From JACQNR01 sp964533045 (lineage in GTDB: Bacteria; Acidobacteriota; Terriglobia; UBA7540), in contig CAZHKT010000079.1 in NCBI GenBank assembly GCA_964533045.1, positions 1 through 16,846 on the forward strand: a DNA stretch of 16,846 bases. Reading direction: 5' to 3'. The notes under the pieces were generated by a model, which was not told the origin of the DNA, ran no database searches, and saw nothing but the letters and a program-made list of their open reading frames with translations. Positions 1-7,523 of this stretch are shown here, piece after piece. Position 1 is the first letter of the stretch. Each line of letters opens with the position of its first letter. The position numbers and the translations under genes were made by a program.

Positions 1-58
1 TGGCCTGTGCGGCGGTTTCCTCCAGCAACGCGGCGCGCCGCCCGGCCAGCACTACCAA
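1..58 (-). CDS. Possible 5' end of a minus-strand gene cut by the window edge
   Basis: Read on the minus strand, this stretch is open to the edge and gives YLVVLAGRRAALLEETAAQA after a TTG (58-56) or GTG (52-50) codon. A hydrophobic strand followed by AGRR and an acidic/alanine helix resembles the second beta strand and NADP-selecting Arg pair of short-chain dehydrogenases. The glycine-rich TGxxxGxG loop that should precede it is not seen; upstream in frame reads QPAGTQGRAAG. The stretch could therefore be a truncated or frameshifted dehydrogenase, an unrelated gene with a non-ATG start, or chance. The frame stays open further upstream without an ATG. It would be divergent from the flavoprotein gene at 176. 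Too short to assign. Confidence 0.25.
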   Translation of the reverse strand, partial: MVVLAGRRAALLEETAAQA

Positions 59-175
59 ATACCCCGCCGCCCGCCCCTGCGTGCCCGCGGGCTGGCGGAG
101 GCAGCTTCGCCCCCTACAATGAGTCGTGGGGCTGTAGTAAATTAAAGATGAGGGCGAATCACTCAAGGTTCGAAC
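59..175. other. Intergenic leader of the NDH-2 gene
   Basis: No convincing gene. TACAAT at 115-120 could be a -10 box for the downstream gene, but the hexamer 17 bases upstream (CTGGCG) is a poor -35. A short AAGG at 165-168 lies seven bases before the ATG at 176 and is a modest ribosome binding site. Confidence 0.35.
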
Positions 176-1429
176 ATGGCAGCAAAAGATCTTCCACACG
201 TCCTGATCGTGGGCGCGGGTTTTGGCGGACTCTACGCCGCGAAGGCGCTGGCGGGCGCCCCGGTGCGCGTCACGGTGATCGACCGGAAGAATCACCATCT
301 CTTCCAGCCGCTGCTCTACCAGGTGGCGACGGCGGCACTGTCGCCCGGCGATATCGCCCATCCCATTCGTGCCATTTTGAACCGCCAAAGGAACGTTCGC
401 GTGTTGCTGGCCGAGGCTACCGGCGTGGATCTGGCAACGAAAAAGGTCATTTTGAGCGACGGCGAAATCCCCTACGACTATCTGATTCTCTCGACCGGCG
501 TCCGCCACGCCTACTTCGGCCACAAGGAATGGGAGAAGGACGCCCCCGGCCTGAAGAGCCTGGAAGACGCGCTGGAAATGCGCCGGCGGATCCTGCTGGC
601 CTTCGAAAAGGCGGAGCGCGAAACGAACGAGGCGCGCCGCCGCGCCCTGCTCACCTTCGTGGTGATCGGTGGCGGTCCCACGGGCGTAGAGCTGGCGGGC
701 GCCATCGCCGAGATTGCGCGGCAGGTGATGGTGCGCGACTTTCGCGCCATCAATCCGCGCGAGGCGCGCGTCATCCTGGTCGAAGCCGGGCCGCGTATCC
801 TGCCGAGTTATCCTGAAGATCTTTCGGCCAAGGCCGAAGCCTCGCTCATGGGGCTAGGCGCGGAAGTCTGGAAGGGGACACCCGTCATCCGAATCGAAGG
901 CGGCCGCGTGCAAATTGGCGAGAAGCTCATCGAGGCAGGCACAACGCTTTGGGCCGCGGGCGTGGAAGCTTCCCCGCTGGCGAGGTCGCTGGGCGTGCCG
1001 CTCGACCGCGCAGGCCGCGTCCTCGTCAACCCCGATTTGACTCTCCCCGGACATTCCGAAGTGTTCGTCATCGGCGACCTCGCGGCGCTCAAGGGAAAGG
1101 ACGGGAGGTTTCTGCCCGGCGTCTGCCCCGTCGCCATCCAGCAGGGCCGCTATGTGGCGCGAAGGATCCGCGGTGGCGGGGGAAGTGAACCGTTCGAATA
1201 CCACGACCGCGGCAGCCTCGCCACCATCGGACGCGCCGCGGCGGTGGCCGATTTCGGATGGATCAAGATTTCAGGCTTTTTCGCCTGGGCCGCCTGGCTC
1301 TTCATTCACATCTTCTTTCTCATCGGATTTCGCAATCGGTTCCTCGTTCTCTTCCAGTGGGCTTGGGCGTATTTCACCTACCAGAGGTCCGCGCGACTAA
1401 TTACCGGCGACTTGAGGCCAACGTCGTAG
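176..1429 (+). CDS. ndh: Type II NADH dehydrogenase-like FAD/NAD(P)-binding oxidoreductase
   Basis: Single-subunit, non-proton-pumping NADH:quinone oxidoreductase type, passing electrons from NADH through FAD to membrane quinone. The 417-residue product has the family length. The FAD dinucleotide-binding motif GAGFGG is at residues 13-18, followed by an acidic/basic strand end (VIDRKNHH) and the family-typical FQPLLYQVATAALSP segment. The second Rossmann motif, GGGPTGVE, begins near residue 165 and binds NAD(P)H. VFVIGDLAA around residues 296-304 carries the Asp (about D301) that contacts FAD. Residues about 362-411 are aromatic and hydrophobic (WAAWLFIHIFFLIGF, then FQWAWAYFTYQ), the membrane-anchoring tail of this family. 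The ATG at 176 has a weak AAGG upstream. The gene appears monocistronic, with 376 bases before smc. The family is clear; the exact electron donor and quinone are not visible. Confidence 0.9.
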   Translation: MAAKDLPHVLIVGAGFGGLYAAKALAGAPVRVTVIDRKNHHLFQPLLYQVATAALSPGDIAHPIRAILNRQRNVRVLLAEATGVDLATKKVILSDGEIPYDYLILSTGVRHAYFGHKEWEKDAPGLKSLEDALEMRRRILLAFEKAERETNEARRRALLTFVVIGGGPTGVELAGAIAEIARQVMVRDFRAINPREARVILVEAGPRILPSYPEDLSAKAEASLMGLGAEVWKGTPVIRIEGGRVQIGEKLIEAGTTLWAAGVEASPLARSLGVPLDRAGRVLVNPDLTLPGHSEVFVIGDLAALKGKDGRFLPGVCPVAIQQGRYVARRIRGGGGSEPFEYHDRGSLATIGRAAAVADFGWIKISGFFAWAAWLFIHIFFLIGFRNRFLVLFQWAWAYFTYQRSARLITGDLRPTS

Positions 1430-1542
1430 GGGTACTCCATAAGGTGCCCGGTGAATGCCGCCGCAAGTTTTCCACAGGATTTCAACAAACCCTACGGTTG
1501 GTATCGCCTCTCCATCTCCCACAAAATATTGTAGCTTTCCAC

Positions 1543-1571
1543 TTTACAAGCCGTCTGCTTCGTGTTAAGTT
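1543..1571 (+). promoter_or_regulatory. Weak sigma70-like promoter candidate for smc
   Basis: TTTACA (1543-1548, five of six to the -35 consensus), a 17-base spacer, then TAAGTT (1566-1571, only three of six to the -10 consensus). It would give a leader of about 230 bases before the smc start. Confidence 0.25.
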
Positions 1572-1792
1572 GGGCTCGAAGTTCAGGGGAAAGCTCGCTT
1601 CAGTCTTACCTTTGCGCCACGCGGTGTAGCGAGGTTCGGAAGCGGGGAATCGACTCAGGGCATGCCCGGCTCTTAGGGGAGGGTCGGGAGGTGGTATGTT
1701 CTGAGGACTTCTTCCCGCCTTCCACGACTTCGCGAGACAGTCAACCGCTCATGTCGGAAATCTTGAGTTCGTGCCATCCGGCGGATCGCAGC

Positions 1793-1800
1793 GGGGGGAG
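1793..1800 (+). promoter_or_regulatory. Ribosome binding site fixing the GTG start of smc
   Basis: GGGGGGAG followed by a five-base spacer and GTG at 1806. It supports a GTG start encoding a protein that begins at the conserved SMC N-terminus (MYKLKRVELLGFKSFAD). No in-frame ATG lies closer to that conserved region. Confidence 0.7.
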
Positions 1801-1805
1801 TTGAA

Positions 1806-4800
1806 GTGTACAAACTGAAACGCGTCGAGCTTCTGGGCTTCAAATCGTTTGCCGACCGCACGCGGCTGGAGTTCGCCGACGGCATCGCGGCGATCGTGGG
1901 GCCGAACGGTTGCGGTAAATCCAATCTGTCCGACGCCATCAGCTGGGTGCTGGGCGAGCAGAGCGCCAGGTCGCTGCGCGGCGAGCGCATGATGGACGTG
2001 GTGTTCAACGGCACCAGCGCGCGACCCGCCACCGGCATGGCCGAAGTCAGCCTCACCCTGATCGATCCCGAATACACCCAGACGCTGCCCGAACCGTCTC
2101 TGGGCTTCGAGCCCTCCCCTGGCAACGGTAACGGCAATGATAACGGCCATGGAAATGGCAACGGGACTGGAGCGGCTCCGACCGATCGGTTGCACACTCG
2201 TTCGGGCGAAATCGTGGTCACACGCCGCCTGTTCCGGTCCGGTGAGAGCGAATATTTGATCAATGGCGACACCTGCCGGCTGCGTGATATCCAGGACCTG
2301 TTCATGGGCACGGGCCTGGGACCGGAATCTTACGCCATTATCGAACAGGGGCGCATCGGGCAGATTCTGAGTTCCAAGCCCTCCGACCGCCGCGCCATCA
2401 TCGAGGAAGCGGCAGGCATTTCAAAATTCAAGACGCGCAAGCGACTGGCGGAGGCGAAACTTGAGACCTCGCGGCTCAACCTGGCGCGCATTGCCGACAT
2501 CCTGGAAGAAGTCACCAAGCAGGTGAATTCACTGAAGCGGCAGGCGTCCAAGGNNNNNNNNNNAGGCGCGCCGTTTCCGAGAGATGCAGGAAGAACTGCG
2601 GGGCCGCCTCAAGGTGACGCTGACCTCGAGGCTGCGCGCTTTGGAATGCGAGCGCCGGCGACTCGAAGGCCAAGTCGCCTCGCTCTCGGCCGCCGTGCAG
2701 GAAGCCGCGGCGAGCCTGGATCAGCTGGATCAGGAACAGAAGTCTGCCGCCGCGCGCTACGACGAACTGGAAGCCCGGCTGCAGGAAATGCGGCACGCCC
2801 TCTCGCAAGTGGAACTGGACCGGGAACGGGTGACGGCGCGCATCGAGCAGTCCCGGCAGCAGTCGGTGGGGCTGGAGGCACGCCTGGGCGAAGCGGCGGC
2901 AGAAACGCAGACCCTCCTCGCCCAGCTCGCGACGCTCGACCTCGAACTTGCCGCCAAGCAGCGAGAAGCCGAGCGGCTGGTCCGCGAAAGAGGCGAAGCC
3001 CAGGCGGCGCACGCCCTGCTGGTCGAGCGGCAGGAAGAACTCGCGCGGCGCCTTGCGGAGGCGGAAGCGGCGGCGGAATCCGGCCGCCAGGAAATGCTCG
3101 CCGCGGTCAGCCAGCTGGCGGAACTGCGCAACCAGCTGGTCCAGGCGGCGGAAGTGGGACTGGCACTCGACCGCCAGGCGGCGCGCTCCGAGGCCGATAT
3201 CGCCGTCGTGCATCAACTGCACGGCCGCCTAAGCGCGGAACTCGAAGCCCTGGTCGCCGATCATGAGCGCGGCAAGTCCACACTGACCGATCTCGAGGCT
3301 TCCGTCCGCGCGACATCGGAAGCTCTCGACGAAGCACGCCGCGACGAGATCCATCGCCGAGCGCGCGTGGATGCACTGCGCCAGGAATTCTCCGGTTCTC
3401 AGGCGCGCCAGCATGCCCTGGAAGAATCGCTCGCCCGCCATTCGTATTCAACCGAAAGCGTGCGACGATTGCTGGCGGGCAACGGCCATGGCAACGGCTT
3501 CCACGCCAAGGGCGTGCTGGCTGATTTTGTCGAAGTGGCGTCCGGTTACGAAGAAGTGGTGGAGGAGTACCTCAAGGCCGAACTCGACTGTCTGGTGGTG
3601 GAGCGCCACGAGGATGCGCGCTCGGGCATTTCGCTGCTCAAATCAGAAGGCAGCGGGCGCTCGACGTTCTTCGTCACGCGTGCGCCCGGCAGCGGTCACG
3701 GCGCATTCCCCGACGATGCGGAGATTCGCGCTCAGGCAGGCGTGCTCGCGTCAGTACGAGAACTGGTGCGCTTCGACCCCAGCTTGGGCTTGAACGGGAA
3801 CCTTCCCTTTCCTGCGCTGGCCGCGGGCTACATTGTGGAAGACGCTTCCACCGCGGAACGCCTGGCCGCTGCCTACCCCGATTACCATTTCCTCACCGCC
3901 ACGGGCGAGCACTACCACCATCGGCTGGTGACGGGGGGTAAAGGCAAGAGCGCGGGCCCGCTGGCCCTGCGCCGCGATTTCCGTGACCTGGAACGCAAAG
4001 TGGTGGAATTGGAAGCGCATCTGCGCGCGGAAGAAGCGGCGCTGCAGGATGCCACGGCGCGCGTCGCGAGCCTCGAGGAGGAACTGCGACGGCTGAACAC
4101 CGTCAAGGTGGACGCGGAAAAGCAGACCGTGGTCTCCGATCAGAAGCTTCAGCAGATTCGAGAAGCGCACGCACGCGCCGGCGAACGCCTGCGGGTGCTG
4201 CGCGAGGAAGCCGCCGTGCTCCAGGCGGATCGCGCCGCCAACCTGGAAGCCCAGGCGTCGCTCCAGTCGAAACTCGAAACCGCCAGCATCGCGCGGCGTC
4301 ACCACGAGGAAACCGTGACCCGCCTGGTCAGCGAAGTGCGCGAGATGCGCGCCCTGGCGGACGGGCTGACGCCCATCCTGCTGGAAGCTCAGACGCGCTT
4401 GGCGGGACTCGATGAACGGGCCCGGTCACACCAAGGCGAACTGGCACGACTGCAATCTCGCGGCACGGAGATTCGCGAACGGGTGGCGCAGCTGGCCGCT
4501 CAATCGCAGGCATGGACCGAGGAGTTGCAGCGTCTGGCCGAGGGAAGCGCCGCCGCTGAGGCGCGCCTTGCCGAGTTGGAAGCGGCTCAGGTGTCGGCAC
4601 GCGAACAGATCAAGGGTCTCGAACAGGAATCGCAGCTGGCGCGGGCGCGGCGGGACGAACTCGCGCCCGCCATCGAGGCGGCGCGCTCCGAACTGGACGC
4701 CCGGCGCGACAAGAAATCGGAGACCGAAATCACGCTGGCGCGAGCCCAGTCAGATCACGCTCACCATCTCGAGCAGTGCCGCGAGAAATTGCACGGGGAT

Positions 4801-5535
4801 CCGGCCGTGGTGCTGGCCGACTTCCCTGCCGACCCGATTCTTTCAGGCGAGGCGCTGGCCGCGGCCGAGGCTGAAGTCCGCGAAATCGAAACCAAGATCG
4901 AAAACCTCGGACCCGTCAACATGATGGCGCTCGAAGAGCTTCAGGAGGCCGAAGCGCGCTACACCTTCCTCGAGACGCAGCGGCAGGACCTGCTGGCCTC
5001 GATTGAAGACACCACCCAGGCAATTCGCGAAATCGATCAGGTCTCACGCCAGCAATTCACCGAAGCCTTCGAGGCCATTAACGGGTATTTTGCCGAGGCT
5101 TTCAAGACGCTCTTCGGAGGCGGCGTGGGCCAAATGCGCCTGACCGACGAAGCCGACCCCGACAGCGGCATCGACATCGTGGCGCAGCCCCCGGGCAAGC
5201 GCCTGCAAAACGTGCTGCTGCTCTCCGGCGGCGAAAAAGCGCTGGCGGCGCTGGCCCTGCTCATCTCCATGTTCCGTTACACGCCCAGTCCCTTCTGCGT
5301 CCTGGACGAGGTGGATGCGCCGCTCGACGAGTCGAACGTGCGCCGGTTCACCCATATGATCCAGGCGATGAGCCGTCGCACGCAATTCATCCTCATCACG
5401 CACAACAGACGGACTATGGAAATCGCCCGGGTGATGTACGGCGTTACCATGGAAGAACCCGGCGTCTCGCGCCTGGTTTCCGTCCGCCTCGAGGATGCCG
5501 TGCGTGAAGCCGAAGAAGTTCCCGTCCTGGCATAA
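1806..5535 (+). CDS. smc: Chromosome segregation ATPase SMC, interrupted only by an assembly N-run
   Basis: Core ATPase of bacterial condensin, which dimerises and, with ScpA/ScpB, organises and helps segregate the chromosome. If the N-run is collapsed as described for 2554-2563, the reading frame is continuous and the protein is 1238 residues, slightly longer than usual. Head: Walker A GPNGCGKS at 32-39, the SLRGERMMDVVFNG strand, and the Q-loop region MGTGLGPESYAIIEQGRI. Long coiled coils flank a hinge at about 540-715. C-terminal head: ABC signature LSGGEKA at 1135-1141, Walker B FCVLDEVDAP with D1163/E1164, and H-loop His 1195 in ITHNRRTME. All catalytic motifs are intact. Unusual are a Gly/Asn-rich insert at residues 106-122 in the N-terminal head and a related NGHGNG stretch near residue 555 at the hinge entrance. 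Frames before and after the Ns differ by one only because the N count is arbitrary. scpA and scpB are not in the window. Confidence 0.95.
2121..2171 (+). repeat. Gly/Asn-rich low-complexity insert within the smc head
   Basis: An in-frame imperfect repeat of GGN-AAY-type codons encodes GNGNGNDNGHGNGNGTG (residues 106-122). It lies between the LTLIDPEY strand and the RSGEIVVTRRLFRSGE strand. The frame is preserved and the conserved motifs on both sides are intact, so it looks like a surface-loop expansion rather than damage. The 11-mer AACGGCCATGG at 2142-2152 recurs at 3481-3491, where smc encodes NGHGNG at the hinge entrance. Confidence 0.75.
2554..2563. other. Ten-N scaffold gap, probably a spurious join with a 3-base overlap
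   Basis: The left sequence ends TCCAAGG and the right begins AGGCGCGCC. Overlapping the shared AGG (2551-2553 with 2564-2566) and deleting the Ns gives codons for S-K-A-R-R-F-R. This restores one frame with 1806 and yields the conserved SMC context LKRQASK-ARRFREMQEELR. The gap therefore probably hides no sequence. Confidence 0.85.
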
Positions 5536-5583
5536 CCTGTGGCGGGGGCAATGGACTCTAGCCACAGGCACTTGCATTTTCTT
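5536..5583 (+). terminator. Probable terminator after smc
   Basis: CCTGTGGC at 5536-5543, directly after the smc stop, is perfectly complementary to GCCACAGG at 5561-5568, giving an 8-bp stem with a 17-base loop. A T-rich run (TTTTCTTCTCC) starts about eight bases after the stem. The spacing is looser than in a textbook intrinsic terminator, but the position between smc and the purC promoter fits. Confidence 0.5.
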
Positions 5584-5636
5584 CTCCTTCGTGGTAGCAA
5601 TCTCGGGCGTGCTCGAGACTCCGCGCGCTTTTCGAG

Positions 5637-5664
5637 TTGACAAGGCTTCCCGTTGAACTAGAAT
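5637..5664 (+). promoter_or_regulatory. Sigma70-like promoter of the purC-cvpA-fis-like unit
   Basis: A perfect -35 TTGACA (5637-5642), a 16-base spacer, and -10 TAGAAT (5659-5664, five of six). Transcription would start around 5671, giving a leader of about 27 bases to the purC ATG at 5698. No PurR-like operator was recognised. Confidence 0.65.
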
Positions 5665-5697
5665 TGTTCCCTCAAGTTCATCCAAGGTCAGGTCTCC

Positions 5698-6588
5698 ATG
5701 ACGTCAGTCATTCGTGAAACGAATTTGCCCGGGATCAAGCTGCACTCCCGAGGCAAAGTCCGAGATGTCTACGAAGTGGGCGAGGACAAGCTGCTGGTGG
5801 TCGCCACCGACCGCCTGTCGGCCTTTGACGTGGTCATGGCGGAGGGCATCCCGGACAAGGGACGCGTTCTGACGCAGCTTTCGCTCTTCTGGTTCAACTT
5901 GTTCCGAGACATTCCCAGTCACTTGCTGACCGCCGATATATCGGAATACCCGGCGGAACTGAAACCTTTCGCCGAACAGATTGACGGCCGCTCAATGCTG
6001 GTAAAGAAGGCGCAGCCCTTCCCGGTCGAGTGCGTCGCGCGCGGCTTCCTGGCCGGATCCGGCTGGAAAGACTACCAGGCCACCGGCGCGGTTTGCGGCG
6101 TGCGCCTGCCGGCGGGCTTGCAGGAGTCGTCCATGATCGAGCAGCCGATCTTCACGCCTGCCACCAAGGCAGTGACCGGCCACGACGAAAACATCACCTG
6201 GGAACAGACGGTCGAGACCGTCGGCCGTGAGGCGGCGGAGAAACTCCGCGATTACACGCTCGACCTCTACACACGTGCGCGGGCCTACGCCGCCGAGCGG
6301 AATATCTTGATCGCCGACAGCAAATTCGAGTGGGGCGTCTGGAATGGCGAGATCATCCTGATCGACGAAGTGCTGACGCCCGACTCATCGCGCTTCTGGC
6401 CCAAGGACGGGTACGCGCCGGGGAAATCCCAGCCTTCGTTCGACAAGCAATTCGTGCGCGACTACCTGGAATCACTCAAATGGAACAAGCAGCCGCCTCC
6501 GCCGCCGCTGCCCTCCAGCGTGGTCGAGAAGACTGCCGAGAAATATCGCGACGCGTACCGGTTACTGACGGGTCGTTCGCTGAACTAA
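5698..6588 (+). CDS. purC: Phosphoribosylaminoimidazole-succinocarboxamide synthase (SAICAR synthetase)
   Basis: Catalyses the ATP-dependent ligation of aspartate to CAIR, giving SAICAR, in de novo purine synthesis in the cytosol. The 296-residue product is of the longer purC type rather than the ~240-residue type. Family landmarks in order: GKVRDVYEVGEDKLLVVATD with the nucleotide-binding glycine/lysine strand; RLSAFDVVM; VECVARGFLAGSGWKDY, the conserved VR-R-AGS substrate region; LPAGLQESSMIEQPIFTPATKA; DSKFEWG and ILIDEVLTPDSSRFWP near the C-terminal third. All look intact. The ATG at 5698 is preceded by AAGG/AGG elements and begins a normal N-terminus (TNLPGIKLHSRGKVRDVY). No other purine genes are nearby; it leads a unit with a CvpA-family gene 27 bases downstream. 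Very confident. Confidence 0.97.
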   Translation: MTSVIRETNLPGIKLHSRGKVRDVYEVGEDKLLVVATDRLSAFDVVMAEGIPDKGRVLTQLSLFWFNLFRDIPSHLLTADISEYPAELKPFAEQIDGRSMLVKKAQPFPVECVARGFLAGSGWKDYQATGAVCGVRLPAGLQESSMIEQPIFTPATKAVTGHDENITWEQTVETVGREAAEKLRDYTLDLYTRARAYAAERNILIADSKFEWGVWNGEIILIDEVLTPDSSRFWPKDGYAPGKSQPSFDKQFVRDYLESLKWNKQPPPPPLPSSVVEKTAEKYRDAYRLLTGRSLN

Positions 6589-6615
6589 AAGCGCGCCTTC
6601 AGGATAAAGCGAGGC

Positions 6616-7164
6616 ATGGGCTGGAATTGGCTGGACGGAGCAATTGTCGGCATTGTTACCGTCTCCACTGTCGTCGCCATCTGGGAGGGCCTGATCCGGG
6701 AGGTCATCTCGCTGGTCGCGCTGGTGGCAGGCATCTTGGTGGCGGCCTTGGAGTACACCCGAGTCGCCCCCTGGTTCGAACGATGGATACGCCCGTCGGA
6801 ATTCGCTCAAGGCACGGCGTTTATTGCGCTGTTCCTGGGTGTTCTGATCGCCGGCGCGGTCCTGGGATTCCTGCTGCGCAGGATAGCTCTGATCGCCGGG
6901 CTGGGGTGGTTTGACCGGTTCCTGGGCGGAGTCTTCGGACTGGTCCGAGGATTCGCGATCGTTTCCGTCCTGCTTCTGGCGACGGTGACATTTTCGCTGA
7001 AGCCAGCGGCGGTGGAAGATTCGGTCTTGGCTCCCTATGTCCTGCTGGGGGCGCGTGTCGTGGGGGCCGCGCTACCCAAAGATTTGAGCGCCCGTTTTCA
7101 ATCGGGGCTCGACAAGTTCAGGAAAGCTCTCATCGAGAAAGACAAAAAGGCGCTGGGAAGATAA
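6616..7164 (+). CDS. cvpA: CvpA family integral membrane protein
   Basis: A 182-residue membrane protein of the CvpA/colicin V production family. Hydrophobic segments lie at about 8-22, 28-48, 65-86 and 105-126. Family signatures are present: the N-terminal WLDGAIVGIV start, GLIREVISLVALVAGI, and the LGWFDRFLGGVFGLVRG stretch at about 96-112. The C-terminal ~40 residues are soluble and charged. In enterobacteria cvpA lies beside purF and has been linked to envelope integrity and colicin V production; the molecular activity of the family is not settled. Here it follows purC by 27 bases, keeping the association with purine synthesis. A GAGG just before the ATG serves as ribosome binding site. 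Membership is clear; function in this organism is not. Confidence 0.85.
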   Translation: MGWNWLDGAIVGIVTVSTVVAIWEGLIREVISLVALVAGILVAALEYTRVAPWFERWIRPSEFAQGTAFIALFLGVLIAGAVLGFLLRRIALIAGLGWFDRFLGGVFGLVRGFAIVSVLLLATVTFSLKPAAVEDSVLAPYVLLGARVVGAALPKDLSARFQSGLDKFRKALIEKDKKALGR

Positions 7165-7201
7165 CACCCGCCCGCATTAAATCGAAACCTGGAGTGGCGC
7201 A

Positions 7202-7438
7202 GTGAAGGAAAAGCTGGAAGCTCTTGTGCTGCAGATGATCGACCAGGAAATCCGTTTTGAAGACGCCTGTGCCGAATTCGAGCGCCGGTTTATCCGCAAG
7301 GTGCTGGATCGAGTGAATGGAAACAAGTCGAAGGCGGCGGTGGCGCTGGGCATCCATCGCAATACGCTCAGCCGCAAGATCGGGGAGCTGGGCCTGAATC
7401 ACCAACCCTCGCCGCGCCGCCGCCGCGCCCGCCGCTGA
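7202..7438 (+). CDS. Small Fis-type helix-turn-helix DNA-binding protein
   Basis: A 78-residue protein with a GTG start and GGAG at 7191-7194, seven bases upstream. Residues about 25-65 match the Fis / NtrC-family C-terminal HTH: FERRFIRKVLDRVNGNKSKAAVALGIHRNTLSRKI, with the N-G-N-K-xx-A-A-xx-L-G-I-x-R-x-T-L pattern of the recognition helix. The N-terminus (KEKLEALVLQMIDQEIRFEDA) is short and helical, a likely dimerisation part. The C-terminus is a basic tail (PSPRRRRARR) that could add non-specific DNA contact. There is no AAA+ or receiver domain, so this is a free-standing Fis-like factor and not a sigma54 activator. It lies 37 bases after cvpA and just before a terminator, hence likely the last gene of the purC transcript. 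Its targets cannot be seen. Confidence 0.8.
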   Translation: MKEKLEALVLQMIDQEIRFEDACAEFERRFIRKVLDRVNGNKSKAAVALGIHRNTLSRKIGELGLNHQPSPRRRRARR

Positions 7439-7460
7439 TCCTCGACGCCAATCCGCGACC

Positions 7461-7496
7461 AAACAACAAGGGCCCTTTTCGGGGCCCCTGCTGTTT
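7461..7496. terminator. Strong, probably bidirectional hairpin terminator between convergent genes
   Basis: GGGCCC (7470-7475) pairs with GGGCCC inside GGGGCCCC (7481-7488), with a short T-rich loop. The arms extend outward: AAACAACAA on the left opposes TGCTGTTT on the right, with two mismatches. On the + strand the arm ends CTGTTT; on the minus strand the other arm ends TTGTTGTTT. It separates the Fis-like gene (+) from the TPR gene (minus) and could serve both. Confidence 0.75.
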
Positions 7497-7523
7497 CATC
7501 GGTTTTCTCGAACCGCCAAAGAG

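Larger units (their letters stand above)
1430..1805. other. 376-base gene-free tract upstream of smc
   Basis: No protein gene with convincing composition on either strand. Just after the ndh stop, GGGTAC and GTGCCC can form a short stem (one G-T pair, 8-base loop) but no T-tract follows. CGGGAGG near 1685 and CTTCCCG near 1713 can form a 7-bp stem. A weak promoter candidate is listed separately. I checked for tRNA and SRP-RNA signatures and found none. The tract is long for a leader and may hold an unrecognised RNA or regulatory leader for smc. Confidence 0.5.

Noticed and set aside
7..816. 269-codon open frame on the + strand
   Set aside because: Overlaps ndh in another frame; the translation is Arg/Gly/Pro-rich and domainless, as expected for an out-of-frame reading of GC-rich DNA.
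1600..1740. Possible SRP RNA or tRNA-Sec-like element (GGTTCGGAAG and nearby stems)
   Set aside because: The SRP GGAAGCAGC-type tetraloop context is absent, and no cloverleaf with acceptor stem, anticodon arm and GGTTCGAATC T-arm can be formed.
2512..3222. 236-codon minus-strand open frame across the N-run
   Set aside because: Antisense to the smc coiled coil; mirror open frames are common opposite Glu/Leu/Arg-rich coiled-coil coding sequence.
2564..3266. Continuation of the smc 5' frame beyond the Ns, giving a 486-residue product
   Set aside because: After the Ns the frame is wrong: it becomes Arg/Gly/Pro-rich nonsense, while the frame shifted by one continues the SMC coiled coil.
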